DNA from: Nitrosomonadales bacterium
Lineage (GTDB): Bacteria > Pseudomonadota > Gammaproteobacteria > Burkholderiales > Gallionellaceae
Assembly (NCBI GenBank): GCA_016235045.1
Contig: JACRME010000001.1
Location: forward strand, 156,294-220,293
Reading direction: 5' to 3'
Length of the DNA: 64,000 nt
Part shown: positions 34,746-43,750 of the stretch, piece by piece
Layout: each line of letters starts with the position of its first letter
Numbering within the stretch: the first letter of the stretch is position 1
Program-made: the position numbers and the translations under genes
The notes under the pieces: model-generated
Databases searched by the model: none
What the model was told of the DNA's origin: nothing
What the model saw: the letters and a program-made list of their open reading frames with translations, nothing else

Positions 34746-35276
34746 TCAGAGACCAGGAATTGCCTCGACTTGCTCAAGCTCTGCCGCGCGCTTGAACGCA
34801 TCCTCCGCGCCCGCGGAGTCGCCCTGGGCAACGCGGGCATTGGCGATGACCTTCCAGTTCAGGGCTTGCACGCGACGCTCCCGGCCCGCAAAACTGGTCG
34901 ACTTGCGCGCGAGCGTGATCGCCTGTGCATACTGGCCCTGGGCGAGGCGCAACTGTGCAAGCTCATGCCACAGCCAGGGATTGCGCGGCTCGATGCGCAA
35001 CGCGCGCTCAAGCGATGCGCCTGCCGCGTCGCGCTTCCCCGCCGCATTATCGGTCTGGGCCCGGTCCAGCAAGGCGATGACGGCATGGTTGCCCGACATG
35101 GCGGGTTTGGTTTCCGGCACGATCTCGGGGCTCTCGCCGAACAGCGGGGTTTCCGCCGCCTGCGGTTGCGCCTCGGGCGTGGTGGAAATTGCAGGCGGCT
35201 GGGTCGGTGCACTGGCACATCCTGCCAGCGACAGCAGCAATGCTGCGACAAAGAACAGACGGGATCGATTTATCAA
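34746..35276 (-). CDS. TPR-containing lipoprotein coupled to mrcB
   Basis: 176 residues. The start codon is a TTG whose first base pairs into the mrcB stop: the genes overlap by four bases (TTGA), and AGAGG lies 8 bases upstream. The signal peptide ends in LAGC. Pro/Ala-rich sequence is followed by about three TPR-like helices (ALLDRAQTDNAAGKRDAAGASLERAL, LAQLRLAQGQYAQAITLARKS, KVIANARVAQGDSAGAEDAFKRA). The coupled position suggests it acts with penicillin-binding protein 1b, much as LpoB does, but it is not an LpoB homologue I recognise. Periplasmic, outer-membrane anchored. Confidence 0.8.
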   Translation of the reverse strand: MINRSRLFFVAALLLSLAGCASAPTQPPAISTTPEAQPQAAETPLFGESPEIVPETKPAMSGNHAVIALLDRAQTDNAAGKRDAAGASLERALRIEPRNPWLWHELAQLRLAQGQYAQAITLARKSTSFAGRERRVQALNWKVIANARVAQGDSAGAEDAFKRAAELEQVEAIPGL

Positions 35277-37678
35277 TTGAACAACCTCTGTAACCAATTC
35301 TTCTGCGGTTCGTGTTTGACTTCCGGCTTGCCTTCGGGTGGCTGGACGACGGTAATCGCCACCGCGCTTGCAGCCGGCGCCGCTTCGTTCCCGGTCGTCG
35401 CCGCAAAGAACGGGCAGGCCGCCCTTTCGGCCGGGGCCGAGCCCTTGATGAACGGCATTATCACACCGGTCTTGCAATCCATGTCATAGAACTTCCCGCC
35501 CACCGGATCGACATTCACCAGCTCGATATCTTCGGGTACCGCCGGCTGCAGCGGCTCGGGCTGGATGTTCTTCATCAGCTCGCCCCACACGGTCATCGCG
35601 CCAGAAGCGCCGGTCAAACCCGAAGGCTTGTTGTCGTCGCGCCCCACCCACACCACTGCCACGCGGTCGCCGGTGTATCCGGCAAACCAGCTATCGCGCA
35701 AGTCGTCGGTGGTGCCGGTCTTGCCCGCCGCCTTCACTTCCGCCGGCACCCAGTTGCCCAGCGACTTTGCCGTACCCTCGCTCACCACGCCCTGCAGGGC
35801 GGCAGTCAGCAGATAGACCGGCGCGGCCGCGGCGACCGGCTCGACGTTGAGCGGGTAACGTTGCAGCGGCTGGCCCTCGGCCGTGACGATCTCGCGGATG
35901 GCGCGCAGGGGGGTACGGAAACCGCTATCGGCAAAAGTCTGGTAAAGCTGCGCCACCTCGATGGGGGAAAGCTCGAACGCGCCCAGCAGCGACGAGGCGA
36001 AAGACGGCGGGCGCCGTTCGATGCCGTACAGCGGCAGCTTGTCGAGAACATTGTCCACGCCGAGCTCGATGCCGAGACGCGCGGTAGACACATTATAGGA
36101 ATTGGCCAACGCCGTGCGCAGTTGCACCTGGCCGTGATACTCGTGGTCGTAATTCTGCGGCTTCCAGTCGCTGGTGCCGGCCTGGCGCAAAACCAGCGCG
36201 CTGTCGTCCAGCGGCGTGATCAGCGTATAGCGGTCCGGCTCCTCCAGCGCGGTCAGGAACACAATCGGCTTGGCCAGCGAACCGATCGGGCGCTGCGCAT
36301 CGATGGCGCGGTTGTATCCTGCATAACGCGCTTCGCGCCCGCCTACCAGCGCCTGTATTTCCCCGTTCTGCGTGCTGCTCACCACCACCGCGCCTTCCAG
36401 CGTGTTGGCGGGCAACCTGCGCGCCTTTTCGATCTCCGCCAGACGCAGCGTCAAGGCTTCCTCTGCCTGGCGCTGCACGCGCGGATCCAGCGTGGTGAAG
36501 ATGCGCAACCCTTCGCTGCGCAGATCCTCCTCGCGGTAATCGCGCTGCAACTGGCGGTGCACGTATTGCAGGAACGCCGGATAGGGCGAAGTGCCGGTGG
36601 GCGCGCGATGGATCACGCCGAGCGGTTTCTGCCGCGCCTCGACGAACTGCGCCTGGGTGATGACGTTCAGGCGCACCATCTCCTGCAGCACGATGTTGCG
36701 CCGTTGCAGCACCAGATCCGGGCTCTTGCGCGGGTCATACACGGCCGGCCCCTTGACCATGCCGACCAGCGTGGCGATTTCCTGCAGTTCCAGCCGGTCG
36801 AGCGGGCGGTCGAAATAGAAATGGCTGGCGAGGCCGAAACCGTGAATGGCGCGCGTGGCGTCCTGCCCCAGAAAAATCTCGTTGAGATAGGTCTCGAGAA
36901 TCTCGTCCTTGCCGTAGTGCATTTCGAGCAGCAGCGCCATCAGCACTTCGGTGCCCTTGCGCGTCAGCGTGCGCTCGGAAGTCAGGAAGAAATTCTTCAC
37001 CAGTTGCTGGGTGATCGTGCTGCCGCCTTCGATGCGCTGCCCGGTGAGCGTCTTGTACAGGGCACGCGCGATGCCGCGCGGGTCTATGCCCCAGTGGGAA
37101 TAGAACTTGCGGTCTTCGGTCGAGATCAGCGCATCGATCAGCGGCTTGGGAACCTGGTCGAGCCGCAACAGCGCGCGGTCTTCATTGTGGCCGGGATAGA
37201 TGCCGCCGATGAGCGGCGGTTCGATGCGCAACAAGGGCAAGTCGGTATCGGCAGCGCCGCGCTCCTGCAACAGCGACACCGCGCCGTCGGCGAATTCGAT
37301 GCGCAAATGCTGCGATGCCTGCGGGCCATCCCCGAACACGAATTCCCGGGTCGTGAGCTCCAGCCCGTTCAAGGTGTATTTATAAGTCGCCGCTTCGTTC
37401 GGCTCCGGATTCTCGTGATATCCGACCGCCTGCAACTCGCCCGCCAATTGCGCGGGCGTCAGTTTCAGTCCCGGATACACCTCCAGCGCACGCCCGTAAA
37501 CGCGGGCCGGCAAGGCGAATTTGCGGCCTTCGAAAGCCTCGCGGATGGTGATGTCGAGATAGAGTATGTAACCGGACAGCGCCAGCAGCAGCAGCAGCGC
37601 GGTCACGCGCAGCGCTTTGGCATGGGATTTCAGGAAGTCGAACGTAAGTCTGGTCCAGGACAGGGCGGAAAACTTCAT
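35273..37678 (-). CDS. mrcB: Penicillin-binding protein 1B (bifunctional)
   Basis: 801-residue class A PBP. An N-terminal membrane helix (about 28-48) is followed by the UB2H-like region, then the glycosyltransferase domain (catalytic Glu in STEDRKFYSHWGIDPRG; KNFFLTSERTLTRK; NEIFLGQ). The transpeptidase domain has the acyl-serine motif GSLAKP, SYN (LANSYNVSTARLG) and KTGT (AAGKTGTTDDLRDSWFAG). The C-terminal about 60 residues are variable and cysteine-bearing. It polymerises and cross-links peptidoglycan at the inner membrane. Divergent from mlaF. The TPR lipoprotein is coupled downstream. Confidence 0.97.
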   Translation of the reverse strand: MKFSALSWTRLTFDFLKSHAKALRVTALLLLLALSGYILYLDITIREAFEGRKFALPARVYGRALEVYPGLKLTPAQLAGELQAVGYHENPEPNEAATYKYTLNGLELTTREFVFGDGPQASQHLRIEFADGAVSLLQERGAADTDLPLLRIEPPLIGGIYPGHNEDRALLRLDQVPKPLIDALISTEDRKFYSHWGIDPRGIARALYKTLTGQRIEGGSTITQQLVKNFFLTSERTLTRKGTEVLMALLLEMHYGKDEILETYLNEIFLGQDATRAIHGFGLASHFYFDRPLDRLELQEIATLVGMVKGPAVYDPRKSPDLVLQRRNIVLQEMVRLNVITQAQFVEARQKPLGVIHRAPTGTSPYPAFLQYVHRQLQRDYREEDLRSEGLRIFTTLDPRVQRQAEEALTLRLAEIEKARRLPANTLEGAVVVSSTQNGEIQALVGGREARYAGYNRAIDAQRPIGSLAKPIVFLTALEEPDRYTLITPLDDSALVLRQAGTSDWKPQNYDHEYHGQVQLRTALANSYNVSTARLGIELGVDNVLDKLPLYGIERRPPSFASSLLGAFELSPIEVAQLYQTFADSGFRTPLRAIREIVTAEGQPLQRYPLNVEPVAAAAPVYLLTAALQGVVSEGTAKSLGNWVPAEVKAAGKTGTTDDLRDSWFAGYTGDRVAVVWVGRDDNKPSGLTGASGAMTVWGELMKNIQPEPLQPAVPEDIELVNVDPVGGKFYDMDCKTGVIMPFIKGSAPAERAACPFFAATTGNEAAPAASAVAITVVQPPEGKPEVKHEPQKNWLQRLFN

Positions 37679-37836
37679 TGATCGATTACCGGCAAAGAAA
37701 ACGGTTATTGGGCCATTGTATATGGGCTGCTACCGGGCCGTCGAGGAACACATTCGGACAGTATGCCAAAACCCGTATATTTTCGCCCCGCATCATGTGA
37801 GAATTGCGACAAGCAAATTCACCGGGGTGATCGCGC

Positions 37837-38634
37837 GTGGACAATCTCATCGAAGTCAACGACCTGCACTTCTCCTATGGCCAGCTCAAGGTGCTGAGAG
37901 GCATCAACCTCACCATCCCGCGCGGGAAAGTCGTCGGCATCATGGGCCCCAGCGGCTGCGGCAAATCCACCCTGCTGCGCCACTTTGGCGGCCAATTGCG
38001 CCCGATGCGGGGCAGCGTGAAGTTCATGGGACAGGTCGTGCATGAACTCAGCAACGACGAACTGTACGAGATGCGCCTGAAAATCGGCATGATGTTCCAG
38101 GTCAGCGGCCTGTTCACCGACCTGTCGGTCTACGACAACCTGGCCTTCCCGCTGCGCGAGAACACCGACCTGCCGGAAGAGATCATCCGCGACCTGGTGC
38201 TGATGAAGCTGAACGCGGTCGGATTGCGCAATGCCCGGAACCTGATGCCGAGCGAACTTTCGGGCGGCATGGAACGCCGCGTGGCGCTGGCGCGCGCGAT
38301 CGCCACGGACCCGCCGCTGGTCATCTACGACGAACCATTCGCCGGGCTCGACCCGATCTCGCTCAAGACCATCGCCAACCTGATCCGCACGCTCAACGCT
38401 GCGCTGGGCACCACCTCCATCGTGGTGACTTACGACCTGATGGCCTCGCTCGATGTCGTCGATTACCTGTATTTCATCCACAACGGCGTGATCGCCGCAC
38501 AAGGCAGTGTCGACGAGATGCGCAACTCGCAAGACCCCTTCGTCCACCAGTTCCTGCATGCCGAGCCGGACGGCCCGATCTCCTTCCAGTTTCCCAGCAA
38601 GCCCTATGCGGAAGATTTGAACATCAAGGCTTGA
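37837..38634 (+). CDS. mlaF: MlaF-like ABC transporter ATPase
   Basis: 265 residues starting at a GTG (MDNLIEV). It is the ATPase of the Mla phospholipid-trafficking transporter. Walker A GPSGCGKST at 37-45, signature LSGGMERRVALARA at 141-154, Walker B LVIYDEPFAGLD. The usual switch histidine is replaced by a tyrosine (VVTYDLM, Y199, codon TAC). The C-terminal DPFVHQFLHAEPDGPISFQFPS matches MlaF. No mlaE, mlaD, mlaC or mlaB follows, so it is an orphan here. No ribosome-binding site better than GGGGTGATC is visible. Confidence 0.85.
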   Translation: MDNLIEVNDLHFSYGQLKVLRGINLTIPRGKVVGIMGPSGCGKSTLLRHFGGQLRPMRGSVKFMGQVVHELSNDELYEMRLKIGMMFQVSGLFTDLSVYDNLAFPLRENTDLPEEIIRDLVLMKLNAVGLRNARNLMPSELSGGMERRVALARAIATDPPLVIYDEPFAGLDPISLKTIANLIRTLNAALGTTSIVVTYDLMASLDVVDYLYFIHNGVIAAQGSVDEMRNSQDPFVHQFLHAEPDGPISFQFPSKPYAEDLNIKA

Positions 38635-38787
38635 AATGCTCTGTCTGGTTGCAAAGTAAAAATCGATCAGCAGCCAACCTCGCTGCCCGACTATTCCCTT
38701 GTTGCCCCAACGACCCCGGCACGCTACGCGGATTGCCATCCAGCTTGCAACCGCTCCTCTGTTCCTGCGTCAGCACCCCGCACTCGA

Positions 38788-39513
38788 TCAGTTTCTCGTG
38801 CGCCTGCTCTTGCCACGGTAATCGGAATATTTGCCGGCATCCTCGCGAACAGGGCAGGTGCATGACTTTTCAAGCTTTGGTTTGGCATCCTCTTCCGGTT
38901 TCAGCACAATTATCTTCCGATAAAGTATTTTGTCCTCCTCGGAACGCGCCCTCATCGACTCCAACCCCGCTTCGCTTTTGGCTCGCTCCAACCGGAGCCT
39001 GGATAGGGTTGCTTCAGTCTGCGAAATATCCTCGTAGACTGACTGCGGAATGGTCTTGCCTTCCCTGCCCCGGTCATCAACGTACTTTGTGAGTTCGTCG
39101 AGCGTACCCTGAACCGACTTCAGTTGAACGTCATAGGCCTCAATACGCGCGCGAATCAGTGCCGAGTTGCGCTCAAAGGCAATGTCTATTTCTTTTTCGT
39201 TGCTGTAGGTACTGCGCAATGCATTGGCACGCCGTCTTTTTTCTTCCTTCTCCTTCCTGGCGGCGAGCTTTTTCGCCTCTGCTTCCTCCTTTGCCTGAAT
39301 CATTTCAGGACTCGGCTTCTGATTGCACGTATCCACGACATCAGCCCTGTCAGGCTTTTCCGTACCTGTGCTGGCATATTCAGGAGGTACGGCATCCCCG
39401 TAATGCATCTCCCCATTGCCATCAACCCACTTGCAGAGCTTTGCCTCGGCGCTCAGGCTGAACGCCAACGCAAACAACATTAGGCCGGCACCAAAAATTT
39501 TAGGCATACACAT
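38788..39513 (-). CDS. Exported DUF4124-domain coiled-coil protein
   Basis: 241 residues. A signal peptide (MPKIFGAGLMLFALAFSLSAEA) is followed by DUF4124 (KLCKWVDGNGEMHYGDAVPPEYA). Next comes a long charged coiled coil (about 75-215), AKEEAEAKKLAARKEKEEKRRRANALRS and later RLRLERAKSEAGLESMRA. It ends in a basic tail. Periplasmic, likely structural or adaptor. Two ATGs at 39513 and 39507 are both possible. It is convergent with mlaF. Confidence 0.72.
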   Translation of the reverse strand: MCMPKIFGAGLMLFALAFSLSAEAKLCKWVDGNGEMHYGDAVPPEYASTGTEKPDRADVVDTCNQKPSPEMIQAKEEAEAKKLAARKEKEEKRRRANALRSTYSNEKEIDIAFERNSALIRARIEAYDVQLKSVQGTLDELTKYVDDRGREGKTIPQSVYEDISQTEATLSRLRLERAKSEAGLESMRARSEEDKILYRKIIVLKPEEDAKPKLEKSCTCPVREDAGKYSDYRGKSRRTRN

Positions 39514-39772
39514 TAGTCCGCATCCTGTATTTCACTGTGTAGTCAAGGGTTTGTCCGAAGAACGGGACAGCTCGGGCTGGCCCAATTGGCTCTCAAATCC
39601 AAAAGACTGCAATACTGTTGCGAAGGCGCCCAAAAGACATATTGTATGTTGTCAGTAAGGTTTTTCGATGATAGCGTGCTCGTCCGGGTATTCATAGCCA
39701 CTTGCGAAATCAGAACCGGGGATTCAGTCCACTGGCCGATATGCCTTCTCAACCACTCAAAGGGAATCAACC

Positions 39773-40963
39773 ATGAACGAACTTGTTTACCCGCGCGAGC
39801 GCACGCTCGGCACAATTACTCTCGTACTCGGCCTTCTGGTCTGGCTCGGCCTGATCATCGGCACCGTGGGCACCGCGCTGATCGCCCTGCTGGCCGGCTT
39901 CGTGCTGTACCTCTTCGCCCAATCCGCCCTCATCGCACACATCAAGGGCAATGGCGTCGAACTTTCGGAAGCGCAGTTTCCCGACCTGTACGCGCAATTC
40001 ACCGCCTGCTGCGACCAGTTGCAGATCGAGAAGCGCCCCCAGGCCTACATCATGAACGGCAATGGCGGCTTCAATGCGTTTGCCACCAAGTTCCTCGGCG
40101 TTCAGTTCGTTGTGTTGTTCTCCGAAGTTGCAGACGCGATGGCCAAGCATGCAGACGGCGTGCGCTTCTACATCGGCCACGAACTGGGGCACCTGCGCAT
40201 GAAACACCTGAGCGGCCACTTGCTGCGCTGGCCCGTGCTTTGGCTACCGCTGCTCGGCGCGGCTTATTCCCGCGCACGCGAAAGCACCTGCGACCGCCAC
40301 GGCCTCGCCTGCAGCAGTTCGCCCGAAGGCGCCGCACGCGCACTGGCCGCACTTTCCGCAGGCGCAAAGCGCTGGGAAAACCTGGACGTCGCAGCTTATC
40401 GCGACCAGGCGGATCATTCCTCCGGCTTCTGGATGTCGTTCCACGAACTGCTCGCGGGCTACCCCTGGGTAACCAAGCGCGTCGCACGGGTAATGGCCCC
40501 CAACGCTCCCATGCCAAGGCGCAACGTTTTTGCCTATCTCCTGGCTGTGTTCATTCCTTACGCCGGACGTCTGGGTGCAGGCTTTGGATTCCTGATGCTG
40601 GTGTACATTGGCATCATTGCAGCCGTCTCGGTACCGGCGTACCAGGGATACATCAACAAGGCCAAGCTCGCAACTGCCGTCACCGCATCGACGCCGGTGC
40701 GAGACGGGCTGGTCACATATTACGAGTCCAACCACAGCATTCCGCCCACGCTGGAAAATGCCAACCTGCCTACGCAACTGGACGATGGCAGCCAACTATC
40801 CCTAGATCCCGACAACATGACACTCACCGTCAGCACCGCGCAAGGCGAACTCGTCTTTACGCCCAAAGTCGACAAGCAGCAGCGCTTATTCTGGCTTTGC
40901 TCCAATGGCGAAGGACTGACGCCGGCGCAGCTTCCGCCATCCTGCAGCAAAATGGGAAATTAA
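39773..40963 (+). CDS. M48-type metallopeptidase fused to a type IV pilin-like domain
   Basis: 396 residues. Two N-terminal membrane segments (about 11-50) precede a M48-like peptidase domain with HELGH at 136-140 and a glutamate-aspartate pair (ARESTCDRHG, 169-176) as further metal-site candidates. From about 268 the protein resembles a type IV pilin: GFLMLVYIGIIAAVSVPAYQGYINKAKLATAV (hydrophobic helix, then PAYQ), followed by VRDGLVTYYESNHSIPPT as in pilin headpieces, and a C-terminal cysteine pair. The usual pilin glutamate (E5) is absent. The ribosome-binding site AAAGGG is well placed. The fusion order, protease then pilin, is unusual. Confidence 0.78.
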   Translation: MNELVYPRERTLGTITLVLGLLVWLGLIIGTVGTALIALLAGFVLYLFAQSALIAHIKGNGVELSEAQFPDLYAQFTACCDQLQIEKRPQAYIMNGNGGFNAFATKFLGVQFVVLFSEVADAMAKHADGVRFYIGHELGHLRMKHLSGHLLRWPVLWLPLLGAAYSRARESTCDRHGLACSSSPEGAARALAALSAGAKRWENLDVAAYRDQADHSSGFWMSFHELLAGYPWVTKRVARVMAPNAPMPRRNVFAYLLAVFIPYAGRLGAGFGFLMLVYIGIIAAVSVPAYQGYINKAKLATAVTASTPVRDGLVTYYESNHSIPPTLENANLPTQLDDGSQLSLDPDNMTLTVSTAQGELVFTPKVDKQQRLFWLCSNGEGLTPAQLPPSCSKMGN

Positions 40964-40981
40964 CAGGGATCACAGCTTGGA

Positions 40982-41011
40982 TTCCCGTCCTCGTGCAAAC
41001 GTGGACGGGAA
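40982..41011. terminator. Hairpin after the peptidase-pilin gene
   Basis: TTCCCGTCC (40982-40990) pairs perfectly with GGACGGGAA (41003-41011) 18 bases after the stop codon. There is no T-run, so it may be an attenuated or rho-dependent terminator, or a small repeat. Confidence 0.45.
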
Positions 41012-41187
41012 ACACCAACAGATATCTATTACGAGTCTGGCTGTTTTAGGCTATAAAAATAATTCGACTCCGGTAGCCTGGGTCTGAACCTTGGTCTACT
41101 GACCGTTATGCAATAATTTCATCAATTGGATCAAACACGCGACAAGAACAACCCACGCGAATGCATCAACGACAATGAGAGGATGAT

Positions 41188-42171
41188 ATGAATAGTACAG
41201 CCAAGCCGAATACCGGCATCCCGAACCCGAAGGAACAGACCATCCCGTCCGCTTCCAACCTGTTCAAGTCGTGCTTCCTGATACTCGGTTTGCTGGGCAG
41301 CTTCTATGCGACCCAGCAGGTCGCCGAGCAGGTGGACAACGTCTGGCTCAAGGGGGCCTTCATCGCATTGGTGTCTGTGTGGAACGGCATGCTCATGATC
41401 GGCATGGGCGTGCTGTCGCACGAGGCCGTGCACCGGGTGCTGTTCCGCACCCCGTTCTGGAACGAACTCTGGGGCGGAGTTCTGGCCGCCATCGTGCTCA
41501 TCCCGCTGGAAGCGAACCGCCAATTCCACATGGAGCATCACCGCTTTTCCCATCAGCCCGGTCTCGACCCGGAGAACCCGATGCACCAGACCTCGTTCCT
41601 GTTCGCCGTGGTGCTGGGGCCTTTCATCGCACTGTTCGCCCAGTATCAGGTTCTGGCGAGCATCGCGTTGCGCGGCGACTTTGTGCGGGTGCTGAAAGAC
41701 GTCTTCTATGTCGGCGTTGCGTTATCGATCTACTTCCTGCTGTTGCCTGCGCTCGGCGTGTCGTTGATGCTCACCTGGGTGCCCACGCTGCTGGCGCTGC
41801 CCCTCGTATTCAGCGTGCGCGCGCTGGCCGATCACTATGGCATTCCGCCTGTGGAGCGTAACGCCAGGAACAAGGAAGAATCCGAGGAAGAACTGGAAAG
41901 CGGCGTGCAGGCGCGCCCGCAAGTCAGCGGCTGGGTCGTGCTCACACCGCAATGGCTGCAGTGGCTGTGGAGCCACGTCAACTACCACGAGGTGCACCAC
42001 AAGTATCCATACCTCTCGCACAAATACCTGGCGCAGGCTTTCGAAGCCTCGCGCAACCAGTATCCCTACCTCGTCGTGGATGGCTACTGGAAATCGCTAT
42101 TCAATGTGATGAAGCGGGATTACTACGCCACCCAAGATGATGTGCGGCCGTTCATGACGATGCAGAAATGA
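41188..42171 (+). CDS. Fatty acid desaturase-family membrane enzyme
   Basis: 327 residues, membrane-bound di-iron desaturase or hydroxylase. The histidine boxes are HEAVH (78-82), HMEHHRFSH (114-122) and HEVHHKYP (near 270), spread over about four membrane helices. It would introduce double bonds into acyl chains or act on carotenoids or sterols; it is not obviously the acyl-CoA delta-9 type. GAGAGGATGAT precedes the ATG. It stands alone between two gaps. Confidence 0.85.
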   Translation: MNSTAKPNTGIPNPKEQTIPSASNLFKSCFLILGLLGSFYATQQVAEQVDNVWLKGAFIALVSVWNGMLMIGMGVLSHEAVHRVLFRTPFWNELWGGVLAAIVLIPLEANRQFHMEHHRFSHQPGLDPENPMHQTSFLFAVVLGPFIALFAQYQVLASIALRGDFVRVLKDVFYVGVALSIYFLLLPALGVSLMLTWVPTLLALPLVFSVRALADHYGIPPVERNARNKEESEEELESGVQARPQVSGWVVLTPQWLQWLWSHVNYHEVHHKYPYLSHKYLAQAFEASRNQYPYLVVDGYWKSLFNVMKRDYYATQDDVRPFMTMQK

Positions 42172-42195
42172 CGACTCGATCTTGAAAGGATGGCA

Positions 42196-42567
42196 TCAGA
42201 AGAACAAGGATCCGTATTCCCTCAGACGCGCACCGCATCTGGGACAATTCACCGGGTCGACGGGCACGTCACCCGCAGCGTTCATCGGCACATGTTCGCA
42301 ATTCGGGCAGCGGTTGTACTTCCCCTCGATATAAACATGCGCGATCCAGGAAACGACGGCAACGATGACCAGCAGGATCGACAGATTCACCCGCAGTTCG
42401 CCCGACCCCATCTCGACGTTGAACACCACGACCAGCCCAAGGGCGCAACAGATGGCTAGCACCAGAAAGGGCGCCCCCAGCCTGGTCGCCCTCCTGCGCC
42501 GCCGCTGATACTCGGCCACCGTATCCAGCGGCACCGCTGAAGATGCCTCATCCTTACTCCTGCGCAT
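42196..42567 (-). CDS. Small membrane protein with zinc ribbon
   Basis: 123 residues. Two membrane helices (about 30-52 and 64-85) are followed by a cytosolic zinc ribbon: CPNCEHVP at 90-97 and CPRCGARL near 112, making a four-cysteine metal site. GGGAGGGGTGG precedes the ATG. No family name recognised. Convergent with the desaturase gene, with 24 bp between stops. Confidence 0.72.
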   Translation of the reverse strand: MRRSKDEASSAVPLDTVAEYQRRRRRATRLGAPFLVLAICCALGLVVVFNVEMGSGELRVNLSILLVIVAVVSWIAHVYIEGKYNRCPNCEHVPMNAAGDVPVDPVNCPRCGARLREYGSLFF

Positions 42568-42628
42568 CCACCCCTCCCATGAACATCCGCAGCCTACTGC
42601 CGGAGCGATAACGGACCGGCTGCCCTGT

Positions 42629-43204
42629 CTAATCCTCCACCGTCAACGGCTCGCCGATGGCGTAGAAATTGCCGCCTGCCACGTGGTGCAGGCTGCGCCA
42701 GCCGGGATCGGCATCCTCGAAATGCCAGCGCCCATTACTGCAGACGCGAGTATCCGCCCACGCCCCGACCACCTCGCCGATGAAGAGATCGTAGGCCTGC
42801 TGGTTGTGCAACTCGGGGATGAGTTTGCAGGCCAGCCATGCCGAGCATCCCGCCACGAACGGCAGGTCATGCCCAGCCATGTCGAACAGCTCCACACCGG
42901 ATAACTTCAGCTTGTTCGGCATGGTGGAAAGACTGAGCGTGCCGACCATGTGCGTAAGCCGCAACTGCGCCACCGTAGGCACCTGGATGACGAAGCTGCC
43001 GCTCTTTTCGATCAGTTCGCGCGTTTTGGAACTCTTGTCCAGCACCACCGTCAACTTGGGCGGCGCGAAATCCAGCGCGCACGCCCATGCCGCCGCCATC
43101 ACGTTGTCCACGCCCGCATGACGGGCGGACACCAGCACCGTGGGGCCGTGGTTGATGAGGCGGTAGGCCTTCTGCAAATCGACGGGGGAAATATGTTTAT
43201 CCAT
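42629..43204 (-). CDS. Flavin reductase-like FMN-binding protein
   Basis: 191 residues of the flavin-reductase (PF01613) type, with VLVSARHAGVDNVMAAAWACALDFAPPKLTVVLDKSSKTREL near the start and the expected TGD-like loop region. ELIEKSGSFVIQVP and LTVED at the end fit the split-barrel flavoprotein fold. It transfers electrons from NAD(P)H to FMN or reduces metals or ferric complexes. It starts 4 bp after the stop of the CCPRF-type gene, in one operon with it and the SRPBCC gene. Confidence 0.85.
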   Translation of the reverse strand: MDKHISPVDLQKAYRLINHGPTVLVSARHAGVDNVMAAAWACALDFAPPKLTVVLDKSSKTRELIEKSGSFVIQVPTVAQLRLTHMVGTLSLSTMPNKLKLSGVELFDMAGHDLPFVAGCSAWLACKLIPELHNQQAYDLFIGEVVGAWADTRVCSNGRWHFEDADPGWRSLHHVAGGNFYAIGEPLTVED

Positions 43205-43208
43205 GTCG

Positions 43209-43685
43209 CTAACCGATCCGCGCCAGCAGCACGACATAGTTCTTGCCGTACTTTTTCGCGCACTTGGGACAGGTGGTGTAGTAGAAATACAGTTTGCTGT
43301 AACTCTTGCCCTCGCTGTTCAGCCACGTCTTCATCGCCTTCACCCAATTCCCGATCTGACTGAACGGCCCTTCGAACACCTTACTCATGAACGTGCCGGA
43401 GAGGGTGGCCATCTTCGCTCCGGGAACCTCCTTGTCGGCTTCGACGAACACATCTGCACCCCACATGGAGTTCTCATCGGCCAGCATGACGGGCGCTTCC
43501 AGTTCGGCACCGGCAGCGCGGATGGCGGCATCCATGCGCTTCATCACTGCGCCGTAATTGAGGGGAATATGGAACAAGCTGGTAACGCGATCTTGCACGA
43601 AGCGTTTGCCCTGCCAGTTGAGGGTCTTGCCATCCCAAGGTTCCGGGTTGAAGCGGGGACAGCATGTTTCGCTATCGGTACTCAT
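43209..43685 (-). CDS. Conserved CCPRF-type protein (often annotated hydrolase)
   Basis: 158 residues. It opens MSTDSETCCPRFNPEPWDGK with paired cysteines. VTSLFHIPLNYGAVMKRM, LADENSMWGADVFVEADKEVPG and a C-terminal TTCPKCAKKYGKNYVVLLA (CPxC, possible metal site) are conserved blocks of a widespread family that I know only as 'hydrolase' or hypothetical; the GyrI-like fold is a possible parallel. GGAG precedes the ATG. Second gene of the SRPBCC - CCPRF - flavin reductase operon. Confidence 0.72.
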   Translation of the reverse strand: MSTDSETCCPRFNPEPWDGKTLNWQGKRFVQDRVTSLFHIPLNYGAVMKRMDAAIRAAGAELEAPVMLADENSMWGADVFVEADKEVPGAKMATLSGTFMSKVFEGPFSQIGNWVKAMKTWLNSEGKSYSKLYFYYTTCPKCAKKYGKNYVVLLARIG

Positions 43686-43750
43686 GGCGCACTCCTTTCA
43701 TTCAAAGGGTATCCCTACAAACCAATCGACTCCGGAGCTTTCAGTTCACT

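Noticed and set aside
40982..41011. CRISPR-like repeat
   Set aside because: A single hairpin with no repeat-spacer pattern; no CRISPR array was found anywhere in the window.
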